In this document: in pieces, positions 9,143 to 17,512 of the stretch
Layout of the letters: every line of letters begins with the position of its first letter
How positions within the stretch are numbered: the stretch's first letter is position 1
Assembly: GCF_008370045.1 (NCBI RefSeq)
Contig: NZ_VOBN01000002.1
Coordinates: 62,001-126,000, forward strand
Direction: 5' to 3'
DNA length: 64,000 nucleotides
Source of the DNA: Pseudomonas sp. ANT_J12
Lineage (GTDB): Bacteria > Pseudomonadota > Gammaproteobacteria > Pseudomonadales > Pseudomonadaceae
Position numbers and translations under genes: made by a program
The notes under the pieces: model-generated
What the model saw: the letters and a program-made list of their open reading frames with translations, nothing else
Told to the model about the DNA's origin: nothing
Databases searched by the model: none

Positions 9143-9994
9143 TTAACGCGCCAGCAGTTGTTTGAGCACGGTCAACAACTCGACCCGGCCTTTGCGCGGT
9201 TCGCCTTCAAACTCGATCCAGCCTTCATTGAAGCCATCGAGCATCTGCATCCGTGGCAATGGATGGCGCATCCCCTGACGTTCAAACAAGCCCTGCCAAG
9301 TCTGCCGTGGCACGACGTGCATGCGCACCGGTTTACCCAGCAATTCGCTGAACCCGGCGCCCAGTTGCAGCGGCGTGATCCGTTGCGGGCCTTCCAGTTC
9401 GACGACCCGTTGACCGTGCCAATCCTCTTGCAACAGCTCGGCGGCGACGCGACCGACATCGGCGGTGGCGATCATCGGCACGGGTTTATCCAGCGGTTGC
9501 AGGAAGCTCGGTATCCCACCCGAACCGACGGCGTGCTCGACATCCCATAACGCGTTTTCCATGAACCAGGCCGGCCGTAACAGGGTGACGGGCAAGGCCA
9601 GCTCGCTCAACGCCAGCTCCAGCAAGCGCAATTGATTAAGCAGGTTCGGTTGGGAAGCCTGAGCGCCGATGGTCGAGAGGCCCACGACTTTACCCGGCTT
9701 TGCAGCTTCCAGCGCCGAACGGATGTTCTCCACCACTTGCCGGGTTTCCGGGAAACCTGGAGACGGGTCGAAATTCGACGGCATCATCACGAACACGCCT
9801 TTTACGCCGGTAAACGCCTCGATCATGGCGTTGCGGTCATCGACATCCGCCACCGCCACCTCACAGCCCTGCCGGACCCACACCGCACCTTTCTCCAGAC
9901 TGCGCACGACCGCGCGTACCGGATGCCCGGCGGCCAGCAACGTCCGGGCGACCGCGCCGCCCACTTTCCCGGTAATGCCCATGACTGCGTACAT
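9143..9994 (-). CDS. NmrA-like NAD(P)-binding protein
   Basis: A 283-residue protein with an N-terminal Rossmann motif, GITGKVGGAVARTLL, followed by AVVRS, where a basic residue would suit NADP. It resembles the NmrA/YtfG family of atypical SDR proteins, some of which act as quinone reductases or redox sensors. The ATG at 9994 follows AGGAGAACAACTG; the open frame extends further but has no ribosome site. It is divergent from a LysR gene at 10109, its probable regulator. Confidence 0.8.
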   Translation of the reverse strand: MYAVMGITGKVGGAVARTLLAAGHPVRAVVRSLEKGAVWVRQGCEVAVADVDDRNAMIEAFTGVKGVFVMMPSNFDPSPGFPETRQVVENIRSALEAAKPGKVVGLSTIGAQASQPNLLNQLRLLELALSELALPVTLLRPAWFMENALWDVEHAVGSGGIPSFLQPLDKPVPMIATADVGRVAAELLQEDWHGQRVVELEGPQRITPLQLGAGFSELLGKPVRMHVVPRQTWQGLFERQGMRHPLPRMQMLDGFNEGWIEFEGEPRKGRVELLTVLKQLLAR

Positions 9995-10080
9995 CAGTTG
10001 TTCTCCTGCGCGATGGCGACGGTTGTCGCGATGGACGCAATTATTGGGCGCAGGGCGGACATTCTCCGATAGCATGAATG

Positions 10081-10095
10081 TCATTGAACAAATGA
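10081..10095. promoter_or_regulatory. Candidate LysR operator
   Basis: TCATT-GAACA-AATGA is a perfect inverted repeat 13 bases before the lysR start, in the region shared with the divergent NmrA-like gene. Its position would suit autorepression. Confidence 0.4.
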
Positions 10096-10108
10096 TCGGG
10101 GGTCATCA

Positions 10109-11020
10109 ATGAGTTTTGATGCGAGCCTTGCCAGCGGCATGGGCGTGTTCAGCGCGGTAGTCGATGGCGGCAGTTTCGTGCGGGCGGCCGAGGCGCTGGA
10201 GCTGACGCCGTCGGGTGTCAGCCGCGCCATTGCCCGGTTGGAAAAACGCTTGGGCATCCGGCTGTTCGACCGCACCACGCGCACGGTCACGCTGACCGAT
10301 GAAGGCCGGCGCTTGCATGGCGAAATCGCGCCGCTGCTGGCCAGTCTGGAAGAAGCCGCCAACTCGGCCTCAACCAGCGCCACCCAGGTGCGCGGACGGT
10401 TGCGGGTGAACATGGACCCGTATTTTTCACGGCTGATTCTGGGGCCGAAGCTGGGGCAGTTCATGGCGCGCTATCCCGAGCTGTACCTGGAGCTGCAAAC
10501 CCGCGATCAGCTCGGGGACATGGTGGCGGAAGGGTTTGATCTGGCCGTGCGGTTCGGCCATCCACAGTCGTCATCGCTGGTGGCGCGCAAATTGTTGGAG
10601 GTGCGCGTGTTGACCCTGGCGTCGCCGGCGTATCTCAAGCGCCACGGCCGACCGCTGGCACCGCTGGACATGGAAGACGAGCGACACACCTGCGTGCAGT
10701 TCCGCGACCCGCAAACGGCGCGGCCGTTTGGCTGGGAATTCCATCGCCCGGGCCGCGCGGTGCTGCATGTGCAGCCGCATTGCCGGTTGCTGGTCAATGA
10801 CGTCGGCACGTTGCACAGCGTGTGCGAAAGCGGCGAGGCGATTGCCCAGGTGCTGGATTTGGGGATCGCCCCGGCGTTGGCCGAAGGCCGCTTGGTGGAG
10901 TTGTTTCCCGATTGGCCGGACGAGCGATTTCCGTTGTATGCGCTGTACCCGTCGCGGCATTTGCCGGCGGCGAAGGTGCGGGCGTTTTTGGGGTTTGTGA
11001 GTGAGTTGTGTGCCGGATGA
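10109..11020 (+). CDS. LysR-family transcriptional regulator
   Basis: A 303-residue LysR regulator with an N-terminal helix-turn-helix (GSFVRAAEALELTPSGVSRA, about residues 22-41) and a periplasmic-binding-protein-like effector domain. It resembles the CrgA/DsdC branch that often controls adjacent oxidoreductases. It is divergent from the NmrA-like gene. The ATG is preceded by a G-rich stretch (GATCGGGGGTCATCA). Confidence 0.85.
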   Translation: MSFDASLASGMGVFSAVVDGGSFVRAAEALELTPSGVSRAIARLEKRLGIRLFDRTTRTVTLTDEGRRLHGEIAPLLASLEEAANSASTSATQVRGRLRVNMDPYFSRLILGPKLGQFMARYPELYLELQTRDQLGDMVAEGFDLAVRFGHPQSSSLVARKLLEVRVLTLASPAYLKRHGRPLAPLDMEDERHTCVQFRDPQTARPFGWEFHRPGRAVLHVQPHCRLLVNDVGTLHSVCESGEAIAQVLDLGIAPALAEGRLVELFPDWPDERFPLYALYPSRHLPAAKVRAFLGFVSELCAG

Positions 11021-11040
11021 TTCCTTTGTCGCCGCGATCC

Positions 11041-11173
11041 CTGTGGCGAGGGAGCTTGCTCCCGCCCGGCTGCGAAGCAGTCGTAAAACCATCAACGCGG
11101 TTCCTCCGATAAACCGCGTTTTGCCATTTTGGGACCGCTTCGCGCTCCAGCGGGAGCAAGCTCCCTCGCCACA
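11041..11173. repeat. Family B palindromic repeat
   Basis: It starts CTGTGGCGAGGGAGCTTGCT and ends GGGAGCAAGCTCCCTCGCCA, with a variable middle containing GGCTGCGAAGCAG. This long inverted structure recurs at 23533, 24286, 46586, 55812 and 63343. Confidence 0.8.
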
Positions 11174-11187
11174 AAAGCTACCCGGCG

Positions 11188-11622
11188 TCAGCGGATTGCC
11201 CGGCCCATCAACAACCGTTCCCGCACCACGTCATACCCCCAGTGGTAAACATAGGTGTACGGCAGGAAGAACAACAACACGCCAATGTCGAGCAAGAACG
11301 CCTGCCACAGGCTGATGCTCAGCCACCAGGCAATCAGCGGCACGCCCATCACGATCAGGCCGCCCTCGAACAGCAGCGCATGCACCACCCGCACCCAGGC
11401 GTTGCGCACGATGTCGTAGCGTTTGAGCAACCGGTCAAAGAACCCGTTGAACACCACGTTCCAGCCCAGGGCCAGGGCGGCGATGGCCACGGTGGCGACG
11501 CCCATTTCCAGCATCGGCTTATCCATGACCCAGGCCAGCAACGGGGTGCAGATCAGGACGGCCAGCAGTTCGAAACCGATGGCCTGGAAAATACGTTCAG
11601 TAATGGATTTGTTGGCATTCAT
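11188..11622 (-). CDS. PACE-family efflux protein (bacterial transmembrane pair)
   Basis: A 144-residue inner-membrane protein with four membrane helices arranged as two similar halves. The recurring motifs (RIFQAIGFELLAVL, then RVVHALLFEGGLIVMGVPLIAWW) are those of the Proteobacterial Antimicrobial Compound Efflux family, such as AceI, which exports chlorhexidine and related compounds. The start at 11622 has AGGGAG upstream. It is divergent from a LysR gene at 11712, the usual partner. A second pair of this kind is at 24384-25810. Confidence 0.82.
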   Translation of the reverse strand: MNANKSITERIFQAIGFELLAVLICTPLLAWVMDKPMLEMGVATVAIAALALGWNVVFNGFFDRLLKRYDIVRNAWVRVVHALLFEGGLIVMGVPLIAWWLSISLWQAFLLDIGVLLFFLPYTYVYHWGYDVVRERLLMGRAIR

Positions 11623-11691
11623 GGCCAGACTCCCTGAGTGACTGTGGTTGCCATGTTCTGTCAGCACACCGATACTTCATAATCAATAACC

Positions 11692-11706
11692 ATCGATCAA
11701 GGCGAT
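11692..11706. promoter_or_regulatory. Candidate LysR box in the PACE/lysR promoter
   Basis: ATCG-ATCAAGG-CGAT is an inverted repeat containing a T-N11-A core, just before the lysR start codon at 11712. Confidence 0.35.
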
Positions 11707-11711
11707 AGTTC

Positions 11712-12566
11712 ATGGCCTCTCACGAAGTGTTGCTGGCGTTTGTCCAGGCCGCGACCCAAGGCTCGTTTTCCGCGGCGGCACGCAAACTCGGGCGCAGCCA
11801 GTCGACCGTCAGCGCAGCAGTGGCGAGCCTGGAAATCGACCTCAACCTGACCCTCTTCGACCGTAGCAGTCGCAAACCGAGCCTGACCCCGGCCGGGCAC
11901 GTGATGCTGCAACGGGCCGAAGAAATCCTCGCCGCCACCAGTCGCCTGGAAATGACCGCCAGCCAATTGTCCCAAGGGGTCGAGCCGAAGCTGACGGTGG
12001 CGATTTCCGACACCTATCAGTCGGATCGTTTCGAAGCGGCGCTCAGTGCCTTTGAACAGCGCTACCCGGACCTGGAGCTGGAATGCCTGATCGCCGAATG
12101 CGATGACCTGGTGGCACTGGTGCAACGGGGTCGAGCGCATGTTGCCTTCGCCGAAATGCAGGACAGCTATCCGCCGGACCTGGTCAGTTCGACCGTCGAC
12201 GAACGCACGGAAATCGCCCTGTTCGTCGCGCAAACCCACCCGTTGGCAACGCAGCGCGGGATCGATCAGGACGTGCTGCAACAGCACCGGGAGTTGCGCC
12301 TGGCGACCATCGTCAACCCGTATGAAAGCCGGGCGAAGGGCCGGGTCTGGTCGGCGCCGAGTTACCTGATGCTGCTGGAAATGGCCCAGGGCGGCTTCGG
12401 CTGGGCGCCGCTGCCGCGCTGGCTGGTGGGACGGTTTGGCGCGGGGTCGCTGGTGGAGCTGGAGGTGCGCGGCTGGCCGAAACCGGTGTTTGTCGATGCG
12501 CTGTGGTCACGGCTGCATCCACCGGGACCGGCGGGGAGTTGGTTGCTTAGCAAGATGTTGGAATAG
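11712..12566 (+). CDS. LysR-family regulator paired with PACE efflux gene
   Basis: A 284-residue LysR protein with an N-terminal helix-turn-helix (GSFSAAARKLGRSQSTVSAA, about residues 17-36) and an effector domain. It lies back to back with the PACE gene and is its likely activator. It resembles the regulator at 24384-25259, which also faces a PACE gene, so the two modules may be ancient copies. The ligand is presumably an amphipathic cation or polyamine, by analogy with AceR. Confidence 0.83.
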   Translation: MASHEVLLAFVQAATQGSFSAAARKLGRSQSTVSAAVASLEIDLNLTLFDRSSRKPSLTPAGHVMLQRAEEILAATSRLEMTASQLSQGVEPKLTVAISDTYQSDRFEAALSAFEQRYPDLELECLIAECDDLVALVQRGRAHVAFAEMQDSYPPDLVSSTVDERTEIALFVAQTHPLATQRGIDQDVLQQHRELRLATIVNPYESRAKGRVWSAPSYLMLLEMAQGGFGWAPLPRWLVGRFGAGSLVELEVRGWPKPVFVDALWSRLHPPGPAGSWLLSKMLE

Positions 12567-12572
12567 ATCGCC

Positions 12573-12617
12573 CCCCTGTAGCCGCTGTCGAGCACCGCGA
12601 GGCAGCTGCTACAGGGG
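12573..12617. repeat. Inverted repeat, terminator-like
   Basis: Arms CCCCTGTAGC and GCTACAGGGG flank about 25 bases that can pair partly. It lies downstream of the lysR gene and beside a family C element. Confidence 0.6.
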
Positions 12618-12631
12618 ATTCTTAGGCCATG

Positions 12632-12742
12632 ATCGTTCCCACGCTCCGCGTGGGAATGCCGCCAGGGACGCTCCGCGTTCCGCTTCTGGAGGTGACGCAG
12701 AGCGTCACGGGATGCATTCCCACGCGGAGCGTGGGAACGATC
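12632..12742. repeat. Family C palindromic element
   Basis: GATCGTTCCCACGCTCCGCG to GCGGAGCGTGGGAACGATC, with an internal inverted pair (ACGCTCCGCGTTCC, GACGCAGAGCGTC). It ends two bases from the stop codon of the sigma factor gene. Confidence 0.8.
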
Positions 12743-12744
12743 GG

Positions 12745-13980
12745 TCATTTCAATTCTTGCAGGCGCCCCTCGATAAACCGCCGCTCCGGCGCTTGCTGCG
12801 TCAATTCCAACGCCCGCTGATACGCCGCCCGCGCCTCTTCCACCCGCCCCAACTGCCGACAAAACTGCCCCCGCGCCGAATGCGCCAGGTGGTAATCCTG
12901 CAACTCGCCCCGGGCCAGAATCCCTTCCACCACCCTCAACCCCGCCAACGGCCCATCGCGCATGGCCAACGCGACCGCACGGTTGAGTTCGATCACTGGC
13001 GACGGCACTGCCCGCAGCAGCAAGTCATACAGGCCGACAATCTGCGGCCAATCCGTCTCCCCCGCCGTCACGGCTTCGGCATGCACCGCCGCAATCGCCG
13101 CTTGCAGGCAGTAAGGCCCGAAACGCCGCAGGGTCAGCGCGCGCTCCACCAGTGCACAGCCTTCGGCAATCATCTCGGTGTCCCACAACGAACGGTCCTG
13201 TTCATCCAGCAGGATCAACTCGCCGTTTTCAGTGCTCCGGGCCGGGCGCCGGGACTCGTGCAACAGCATCAACGCCAGCAACCCCATCACCTCAGGCTCG
13301 GGCAACAACTCCACCAACAAACGCCCGAGGCGAATTGCTTCGCGGGTCAAATCTTCCCGAGTCAGTTCCGCGCCGATGGACGCCGAGTAACCTTCGTTGA
13401 ACACCAGGTAAATCACTCGCAACACGCTGTCGAGGCGCTCGGGCAATTCCGCCAGGGACGGCACTTGATAAGGGATTTTCGCGTCACGAATTTTCGCCTT
13501 CGCCCGCACGATGCGCTGGGCGATGGTGGCCGGCGCCGAGAGAAAGGCCCGGGCGATTTCTTCCGTGGTCAGGTCGCAGACTTCGCGCAAGGTCAGCGGC
13601 ACTTGGGCGTCTGCCGCGAGGGCCGGGTGACAGCAGGTGAAGATCAGGCGCAGGCGATCGTCTTCCACGTCTTCGTCACTCCAATCGGCCTGTTCCAACT
13701 CTTCCAATTGAGCGATCAGCAGCGGCCGCGACGCCTTGAACCGTGCACGCCGGCGCAACACATCAATCGCTTTGAAGCGCCCGGTGGAGACCAGCCAGGT
13801 GCGCGGGTTGTCCGGCACACCGTCACGCTGCCAGCGCTCGACCGCGACGAAGAACGCCTCGTGCAAGGCCTCTTCGGCGAGGTCGAAATCGCCGAGCAAA
13901 CGGATCAGTGTCGCGAGGATTCGCCGCGAGTCTTCGCGATAAACCTGCTCGACCCGCGCCTTGACCGACTCGGCGGACAT
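12745..13980 (-). CDS. ECF sigma factor, ECF42-like with C-terminal TPR-like extension
   Basis: A 411-residue sigma factor. Residues about 1-165 hold sigma regions 2 and 4 (FDLAEEALHEAFFVAVERW; LTTEEIARAFLSAPATIAQRI). A long extension of about 240 residues follows with helical repeats ending in EEARAAYQRALELT. This layout, next to a DGPF-motif YciI protein, is that of group ECF42. Those sigma factors lack a classical anti-sigma factor, and the extension is thought to regulate them. The ATG overlaps the stop of the SRPBCC gene (ATGA), so the two are translationally coupled. Confidence 0.85.
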   Translation of the reverse strand: MSAESVKARVEQVYREDSRRILATLIRLLGDFDLAEEALHEAFFVAVERWQRDGVPDNPRTWLVSTGRFKAIDVLRRRARFKASRPLLIAQLEELEQADWSDEDVEDDRLRLIFTCCHPALAADAQVPLTLREVCDLTTEEIARAFLSAPATIAQRIVRAKAKIRDAKIPYQVPSLAELPERLDSVLRVIYLVFNEGYSASIGAELTREDLTREAIRLGRLLVELLPEPEVMGLLALMLLHESRRPARSTENGELILLDEQDRSLWDTEMIAEGCALVERALTLRRFGPYCLQAAIAAVHAEAVTAGETDWPQIVGLYDLLLRAVPSPVIELNRAVALAMRDGPLAGLRVVEGILARGELQDYHLAHSARGQFCRQLGRVEEARAAYQRALELTQQAPERRFIEGRLQELK

Positions 13981-14471
13981 CAGTCCGGCATGCCTTCGGT
14001 CACCAGTGTCACCAAGCGGTCGAGGCTCTGTCCCCAACCGTCATGGAAGCCCATGGCCTCGTGAGCCTGGCGATCCTCTTCGCTCCAGTGCATGGCGCGG
14101 GCGGTGTAGAGGGTTTTGCCGTCCCGGTCTTCGAGGGTCACTTCGGCGCTCATGAACGGTTTGCCCGACGGAATCCAGCCGGGAATAAACGCGTCGGTGA
14201 ACACCAGCCGCTCCGGCGCGACGATCTCCAGGAACACGCCCATGGTCGGGTATTCGCTGCCGTCGGGGGCGCGCATCAGGGTGCGAAACTGGCCGCCGAC
14301 CCACAGGTCCATTTCGCACTCTGGCGTGGTCATGCCGTGGGGTCCCCACCACTGCACCAGCAAGGCCGGCTCGGTCCAGGCGCGGAAAATCTTGCGGCGT
14401 GGCGCGTCGATCAGACGGCTGATGGACAGTTCGAATTCGGCAGGCTGTTTTTTAAAGGGTTGCGGGCTCAT
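13980..14471 (-). CDS. SRPBCC/AHSA1-family protein
   Basis: A 163-residue START/Bet v1-like protein. It has the family opening ISRLIDAPRRKIFRAWTEP and the conserved WWGPHGMT segment. Such proteins have a deep hydrophobic cavity and bind ligands, but no specific function is known here. It is the middle gene of the ECF42 operon, overlapping the sigma gene by ATGA and following the YciI gene by 26 bases. An AGGAGA ribosome site precedes the ATG. Confidence 0.82.
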   Translation of the reverse strand: MSPQPFKKQPAEFELSISRLIDAPRRKIFRAWTEPALLVQWWGPHGMTTPECEMDLWVGGQFRTLMRAPDGSEYPTMGVFLEIVAPERLVFTDAFIPGWIPSGKPFMSAEVTLEDRDGKTLYTARAMHWSEEDRQAHEAMGFHDGWGQSLDRLVTLVTEGMPD

Positions 14472-14497
14472 GCAGATCTCCTGTTTGTTTTGATTGT

Positions 14498-14842
14498 TCA
14501 GGGATTCAACTGGCGAACGGGACGCACCTCGACACAGCCGACCCGGGCCGCCGGGATGTCGCCGGCGACCTGGATGGCTTCGTTGAGGTCCTTGGCATCG
14601 ATCAGGTAGAAGCCGGCCAACTGCTCCTTGGTTTCGGCGAACGGGCCGTCGGTGATCGACAATTTGCCGTTGCGCATGCGCACGGTGGTGGCGGTCTGCA
14701 CCGACTCCAGCGCTTCGGCGGCGATCATCCGGCCACTGCCCTGGATCGACTCGGCATAGGCCATGCACTCGGCGTCTTCGGGGCTGTCGGGCAGCGAATG
14801 CAACGCCTGTTCGTTGCTGTAAACCAGGCATAGGTATTTCAT
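14498..14842 (-). CDS. YciI-family (DGPF) protein
   Basis: A 114-residue YCII-related protein beginning MKYLCLVY. It carries the DGPF signature in ITDGPFAETKEQL, the hallmark of proteins encoded beside ECF42 sigma factors, followed by GFYLIDAKD. Members of this fold are ferredoxin-like dimers; a target of the adjacent sigma factor is the usual view. The chosen start has GGAGCG upstream; the longer open frame has no ribosome site. Confidence 0.85.
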   Translation of the reverse strand: MKYLCLVYSNEQALHSLPDSPEDAECMAYAESIQGSGRMIAAEALESVQTATTVRMRNGKLSITDGPFAETKEQLAGFYLIDAKDLNEAIQVAGDIPAARVGCVEVRPVRQLNP

Positions 14843-14921
14843 GGGGCGCTCCGTGATCGGCTGATCAACTATGGCTGCTGTTGGGCGGGTTGGCCGGTTT
14901 TCCGACGAACAAGCCCGACGC

Positions 14922-15347
14922 TCAGGGTTCGAGGCCGAACAGGGCCGCGCCGCTGGCCATGTCGAACGGTGCCGACCAATGTTCATGGACGATCTGCCAC
15001 AACCCCGCTTCTTGCCGGTAGCACTGGGTCACGCGCATCCAGCAGGCCTGGGTTTCGCCCTTGTCGTTGGTGCCGCCGCAATGGGCCAGCCAGTGGGCGA
15101 AGGCGATGTCCTGCGAAGACACAATGTCGATCTGCGGGAATTCGAAAATGTGCGGGCCGGGGCACATTTCCATGCATTCCTGCCAATGCGCGCGGTAGGC
15201 CGCCTTGCCTTTGAATTGCAGGGCCTTGACCGCGTCGAAGGAGACGATGTCGTCGGCATACAGGGCCATGACTTTTTCCACGTCCTTGGCAATGACGGCC
15301 TGGCGGTAGCTTTCGATCAGGTTATGGATTTGGGTGTGCGCGTTCAT
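14922..15347 (-). CDS. SnoaL/NTF2-like protein
   Basis: A 141-residue protein with an NTF2-like fold: early helix IHNLIESYRQAVIAKDVEKV, then MALYADDIVSFD, typical of SnoaL-like small-molecule binding proteins or of ketosteroid-isomerase-type enzymes (W at HEHWSAPF near the end). Start ATG at 15347 is preceded by GGAGAACCACC. It lies 79 bases upstream of the YciI gene on the same strand and probably forms the first gene of the ECF42 operon. Confidence 0.78.
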   Translation of the reverse strand: MNAHTQIHNLIESYRQAVIAKDVEKVMALYADDIVSFDAVKALQFKGKAAYRAHWQECMEMCPGPHIFEFPQIDIVSSQDIAFAHWLAHCGGTNDKGETQACWMRVTQCYRQEAGLWQIVHEHWSAPFDMASGAALFGLEP

Positions 15348-15488
15348 GGTGGTTCTCCGTGGTTTTTGTTGTGAAGACACCATTAGTCGTTCGGCGTAAC
15401 GTTGAATCGACACCTGAAATAAAAATAATCCAGCCACGCAAACTCGCTAGAATCCGAAGCCCGTTTGCAGTGGAAAAAGGACACTCCA

Positions 15489-15974
15489 GTGACAGCCCTA
15501 CTCGTGCCTTACGAAAGCCTGAACGCGCTCCAGCGCCTGCAGGTCGAGGCCATCGAAGTTCACAAAGAACAAATCAAGTTCTCCGGCGACATCCACGGTG
15601 CGTTGCACTCCCTGCTGTCCAAACCCGGTCCCGGCGTCAAAGGCTTTGCCTTGCTGGTCGAGGACATTCCCGTCGCCTTCCTGCTGCTCAAGCGCCCACC
15701 GGCATTACCGGCCTGGGCGGATGAACACAGCGCCACGTTGCACGCCTTGCAAGTCGATCAACGCGCCCAGGGCAAAGGGTATGGCAAGGCCTGCCTGCAA
15801 GCGTTGCCCGAAGCCGCGCGTCAGGCATTTCCGGAAATAAAGGGGCTGGAGTTGTCGGTCGATGCCGACAATGAATCAGCCATCGCGCTGTACACAAAAT
15901 ACGGCTTCGTCGACAGCGGCGAGGCGTACAAGGGCCGCATCGGTTACGAGCGGCGGATGGGTCTGGTTTTCTGA
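15489..15974 (+). CDS. GNAT-family N-acetyltransferase
   Basis: A 161-residue acetyltransferase. The acetyl-CoA motif reads LQVDQRAQGKGYGKACLQAL (Q/R-x-x-G-x-G/A form), and the C-terminus shows the usual LSVDADNESAIALYTKYGFV. I favour the GTG at 15489, which has AAGGA eight bases upstream, over an in-frame TTG at 15465. The substrate is unknown. The next gene follows after 18 bases and may be cotranscribed. Confidence 0.8.
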   Translation: MTALLVPYESLNALQRLQVEAIEVHKEQIKFSGDIHGALHSLLSKPGPGVKGFALLVEDIPVAFLLLKRPPALPAWADEHSATLHALQVDQRAQGKGYGKACLQALPEAARQAFPEIKGLELSVDADNESAIALYTKYGFVDSGEAYKGRIGYERRMGLVF

Positions 15975-15992
15975 ATCGTTGAGGGAATAACG

Positions 15993-16598
15993 ATGGTCAA
16001 TTCAATCGAAGCACTGGAAGCAATTTACGGCCAACCCCACGACCGTGCCGTGCGCAAGCAGATTCCGTTTCTGAACGAGGACTATCAGGCGATGGTTCGC
16101 GCCTCGCCGCTGATCATCATCAGCTCGGTCGGCCCGGACGGCATGGATGGCTCACCCCGGGGCAATGCGCCGGGGTTTGTGCGGATCATCGATGAACGCA
16201 CCCTGGCGATCCCGGATCGTCCGGGCAACAACCGCATCGACACCCTGCGCAACGTGGTGCTCGATTCGCGGGTGTCGCTGCTGTTCATCATCCCGGGGAT
16301 CGGCGAGACCTTGCGCGTCAACGGCACCGCGCAGATCAGCGCCGAACCTGCGTTGCTGGAGAGTTTCGCCGTGAACGGCAAACCGGCGCGCACGGTGCTG
16401 CTGGTGACGGTGGAGGCGGCGTATTTCCACTGTTCCAAAGCGATTGTGCGTTCGCAGCTGTGGAACCCGGAACGCTATCTGGACCGCTCTGCCCTGCCGA
16501 CGGCGGGGGCGTTTCACAAGCGGCTGAACGATGGGCAATTTGATGCCGAGACATATGACCGGGAAGCGCCAGCGCGGGTGCGCGATAGTCTCTATTAG
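15993..16598 (+). CDS. FMN-binding pyridoxamine 5'-phosphate oxidase-like protein
   Basis: A 201-residue protein of the pyridoxamine phosphate oxidase-like split-barrel fold. It shows the N-terminal IPFLNEDYQAMVRAS, a central PRGNAPGFVRI, and DRPGNNRIDTLRNV, which is characteristic of the MSMEG_1061-type subgroup. Such proteins bind FMN or F420; the substrate here is unknown. A strong ribosome site (GAGGGAATAACG) precedes the ATG. Confidence 0.78.
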   Translation: MVNSIEALEAIYGQPHDRAVRKQIPFLNEDYQAMVRASPLIIISSVGPDGMDGSPRGNAPGFVRIIDERTLAIPDRPGNNRIDTLRNVVLDSRVSLLFIIPGIGETLRVNGTAQISAEPALLESFAVNGKPARTVLLVTVEAAYFHCSKAIVRSQLWNPERYLDRSALPTAGAFHKRLNDGQFDAETYDREAPARVRDSLY

Positions 16599-16617
16599 AG
16601 ATTGAGATCTTCCGATC

Positions 16618-16688
16618 GCCTTCGCGGGCAAGCCTCGCTCCCACAGGTCCTGCGCGAATCCTGTAGGAGCGAGGCTTGCCGCGAAGGC
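16618..16688. repeat. REP pair, family A
   Basis: An inverted unit and a direct unit face each other between convergent genes. The second has lost one C (GCTTGCCGCGAAGGC instead of GCTTGCCCGCGAAGGC), a sign of drift. Confidence 0.82.
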
Positions 16689-16710
16689 AATTTCAGCCGC
16701 ACCGAATCAA

Positions 16711-17199
16711 TCAGAGCTCAAGCACCATCTCATGCCACGCCATCCCGCCATGGTCCGACGCCGATGGCTTGATGTAGGCGAACCCGAACCCCGCATACAG
16801 CGGAATATGCCGCTCCTTGCACATCAGATGAATGCTGGACTTGCCCATCCCGCGCATGCGCTCGATGAATTCGCCCATCAGGCGTTTCGCCAGACCCTGC
16901 CCCTGATAATCCGGGTGCACCACCACCGACATGATCACCACGTGCGGGCCTTTCGGGTCGTGGCCGATCAGTTCCTTGAACGCTTCGTCCGACATTTCCA
17001 CTTCAAATGCTGCACCGGAATTGATGAAACCGGCTACAACGCCGTCGACGTCGGCCACGATGAACCCTTCGGGCCAGGTGGCGATGCGGGTGGCGATCTT
17101 TTCCCGGGTGGCGGCTTCGTCGCCTTCGTAGGCAACGGTTTCAATGGCGTAGCAGCGGTCCAGATCAGCAGGCGTGACGTGGCGGATGACGGTGTTCAT
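16711..17199 (-). CDS. GNAT-family N-acetyltransferase
   Basis: A 162-residue acetyltransferase. The acetyl-CoA site is VVHPDYQGQGLAKRLMGEFI (Q-x-x-G-x-A), preceded by the beta-bulge strand VVIMSV. The C-terminus (IPLYAGFGFAYI) is typical. The substrate is unknown. It is convergent with the FMN-binding protein gene across the REP pair. Confidence 0.82.
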   Translation of the reverse strand: MNTVIRHVTPADLDRCYAIETVAYEGDEAATREKIATRIATWPEGFIVADVDGVVAGFINSGAAFEVEMSDEAFKELIGHDPKGPHVVIMSVVVHPDYQGQGLAKRLMGEFIERMRGMGKSSIHLMCKERHIPLYAGFGFAYIKPSASDHGGMAWHEMVLEL

Positions 17200-17361
17200 G
17201 GCAGCTCGGATTCAGCGTTGGAAGGTGGCCGATGATAGAGGAATAAGGTGTTCATATCGATCACCACTGGCGCCGTAAAGCCTGCGTATAGACGCTGTCA
17301 TTGCTCGTCCAAGCGGATTATTGATAGGCCCTGTCTCTGATCATCCATAGGGGAACACACC

Positions 17362-17472
17362 ATGAGCAGCGTTCAGATCGGCCTTCTTATGCTGTTGGGC
17401 ATCAGCGCGTTTGGCTTTATCACCTTGTCCATCGACCTGTTGCGGGCGCGACGGATGAAGCAGGGTAAATGA
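17362..17472 (+). CDS. 36-residue single-pass membrane peptide
   Basis: ATG 17362 to TGA 17472 encodes a peptide with one hydrophobic helix (LLMLLGISAFGFITLSI) followed by a basic tail (LRARRMKQGK). AGGGGA lies eight bases before the ATG, and a perfect 13-bp hairpin follows directly, so it has its own ribosome site and terminator. Charge distribution predicts the tail in the cytoplasm. Its function is unknown; small membrane peptides of this type often modulate larger membrane proteins. Confidence 0.65.
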   Translation: MSSVQIGLLMLLGISAFGFITLSIDLLRARRMKQGK

Positions 17473-17477
17473 CGAGT

Positions 17478-17506
17478 CGAGAGGCGGACCCGCGGTCCGC
17501 CTCTCG
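17478..17506. terminator. 13-bp hairpin between convergent genes
   Basis: Arms CGAGAGGCGGACC and GGTCCGCCTCTCG with a CGC loop. There is no long T-run, but the stem is very stable and sits between the stops of the small peptide gene and the GyrI-like gene. Confidence 0.65.
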
Positions 17507-17512
17507 TTGCGA

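Noticed and set aside
12436..14064. 542-residue + strand frame
   Set aside because: It runs through a repeat element and then antisense to the ECF42 sigma gene.
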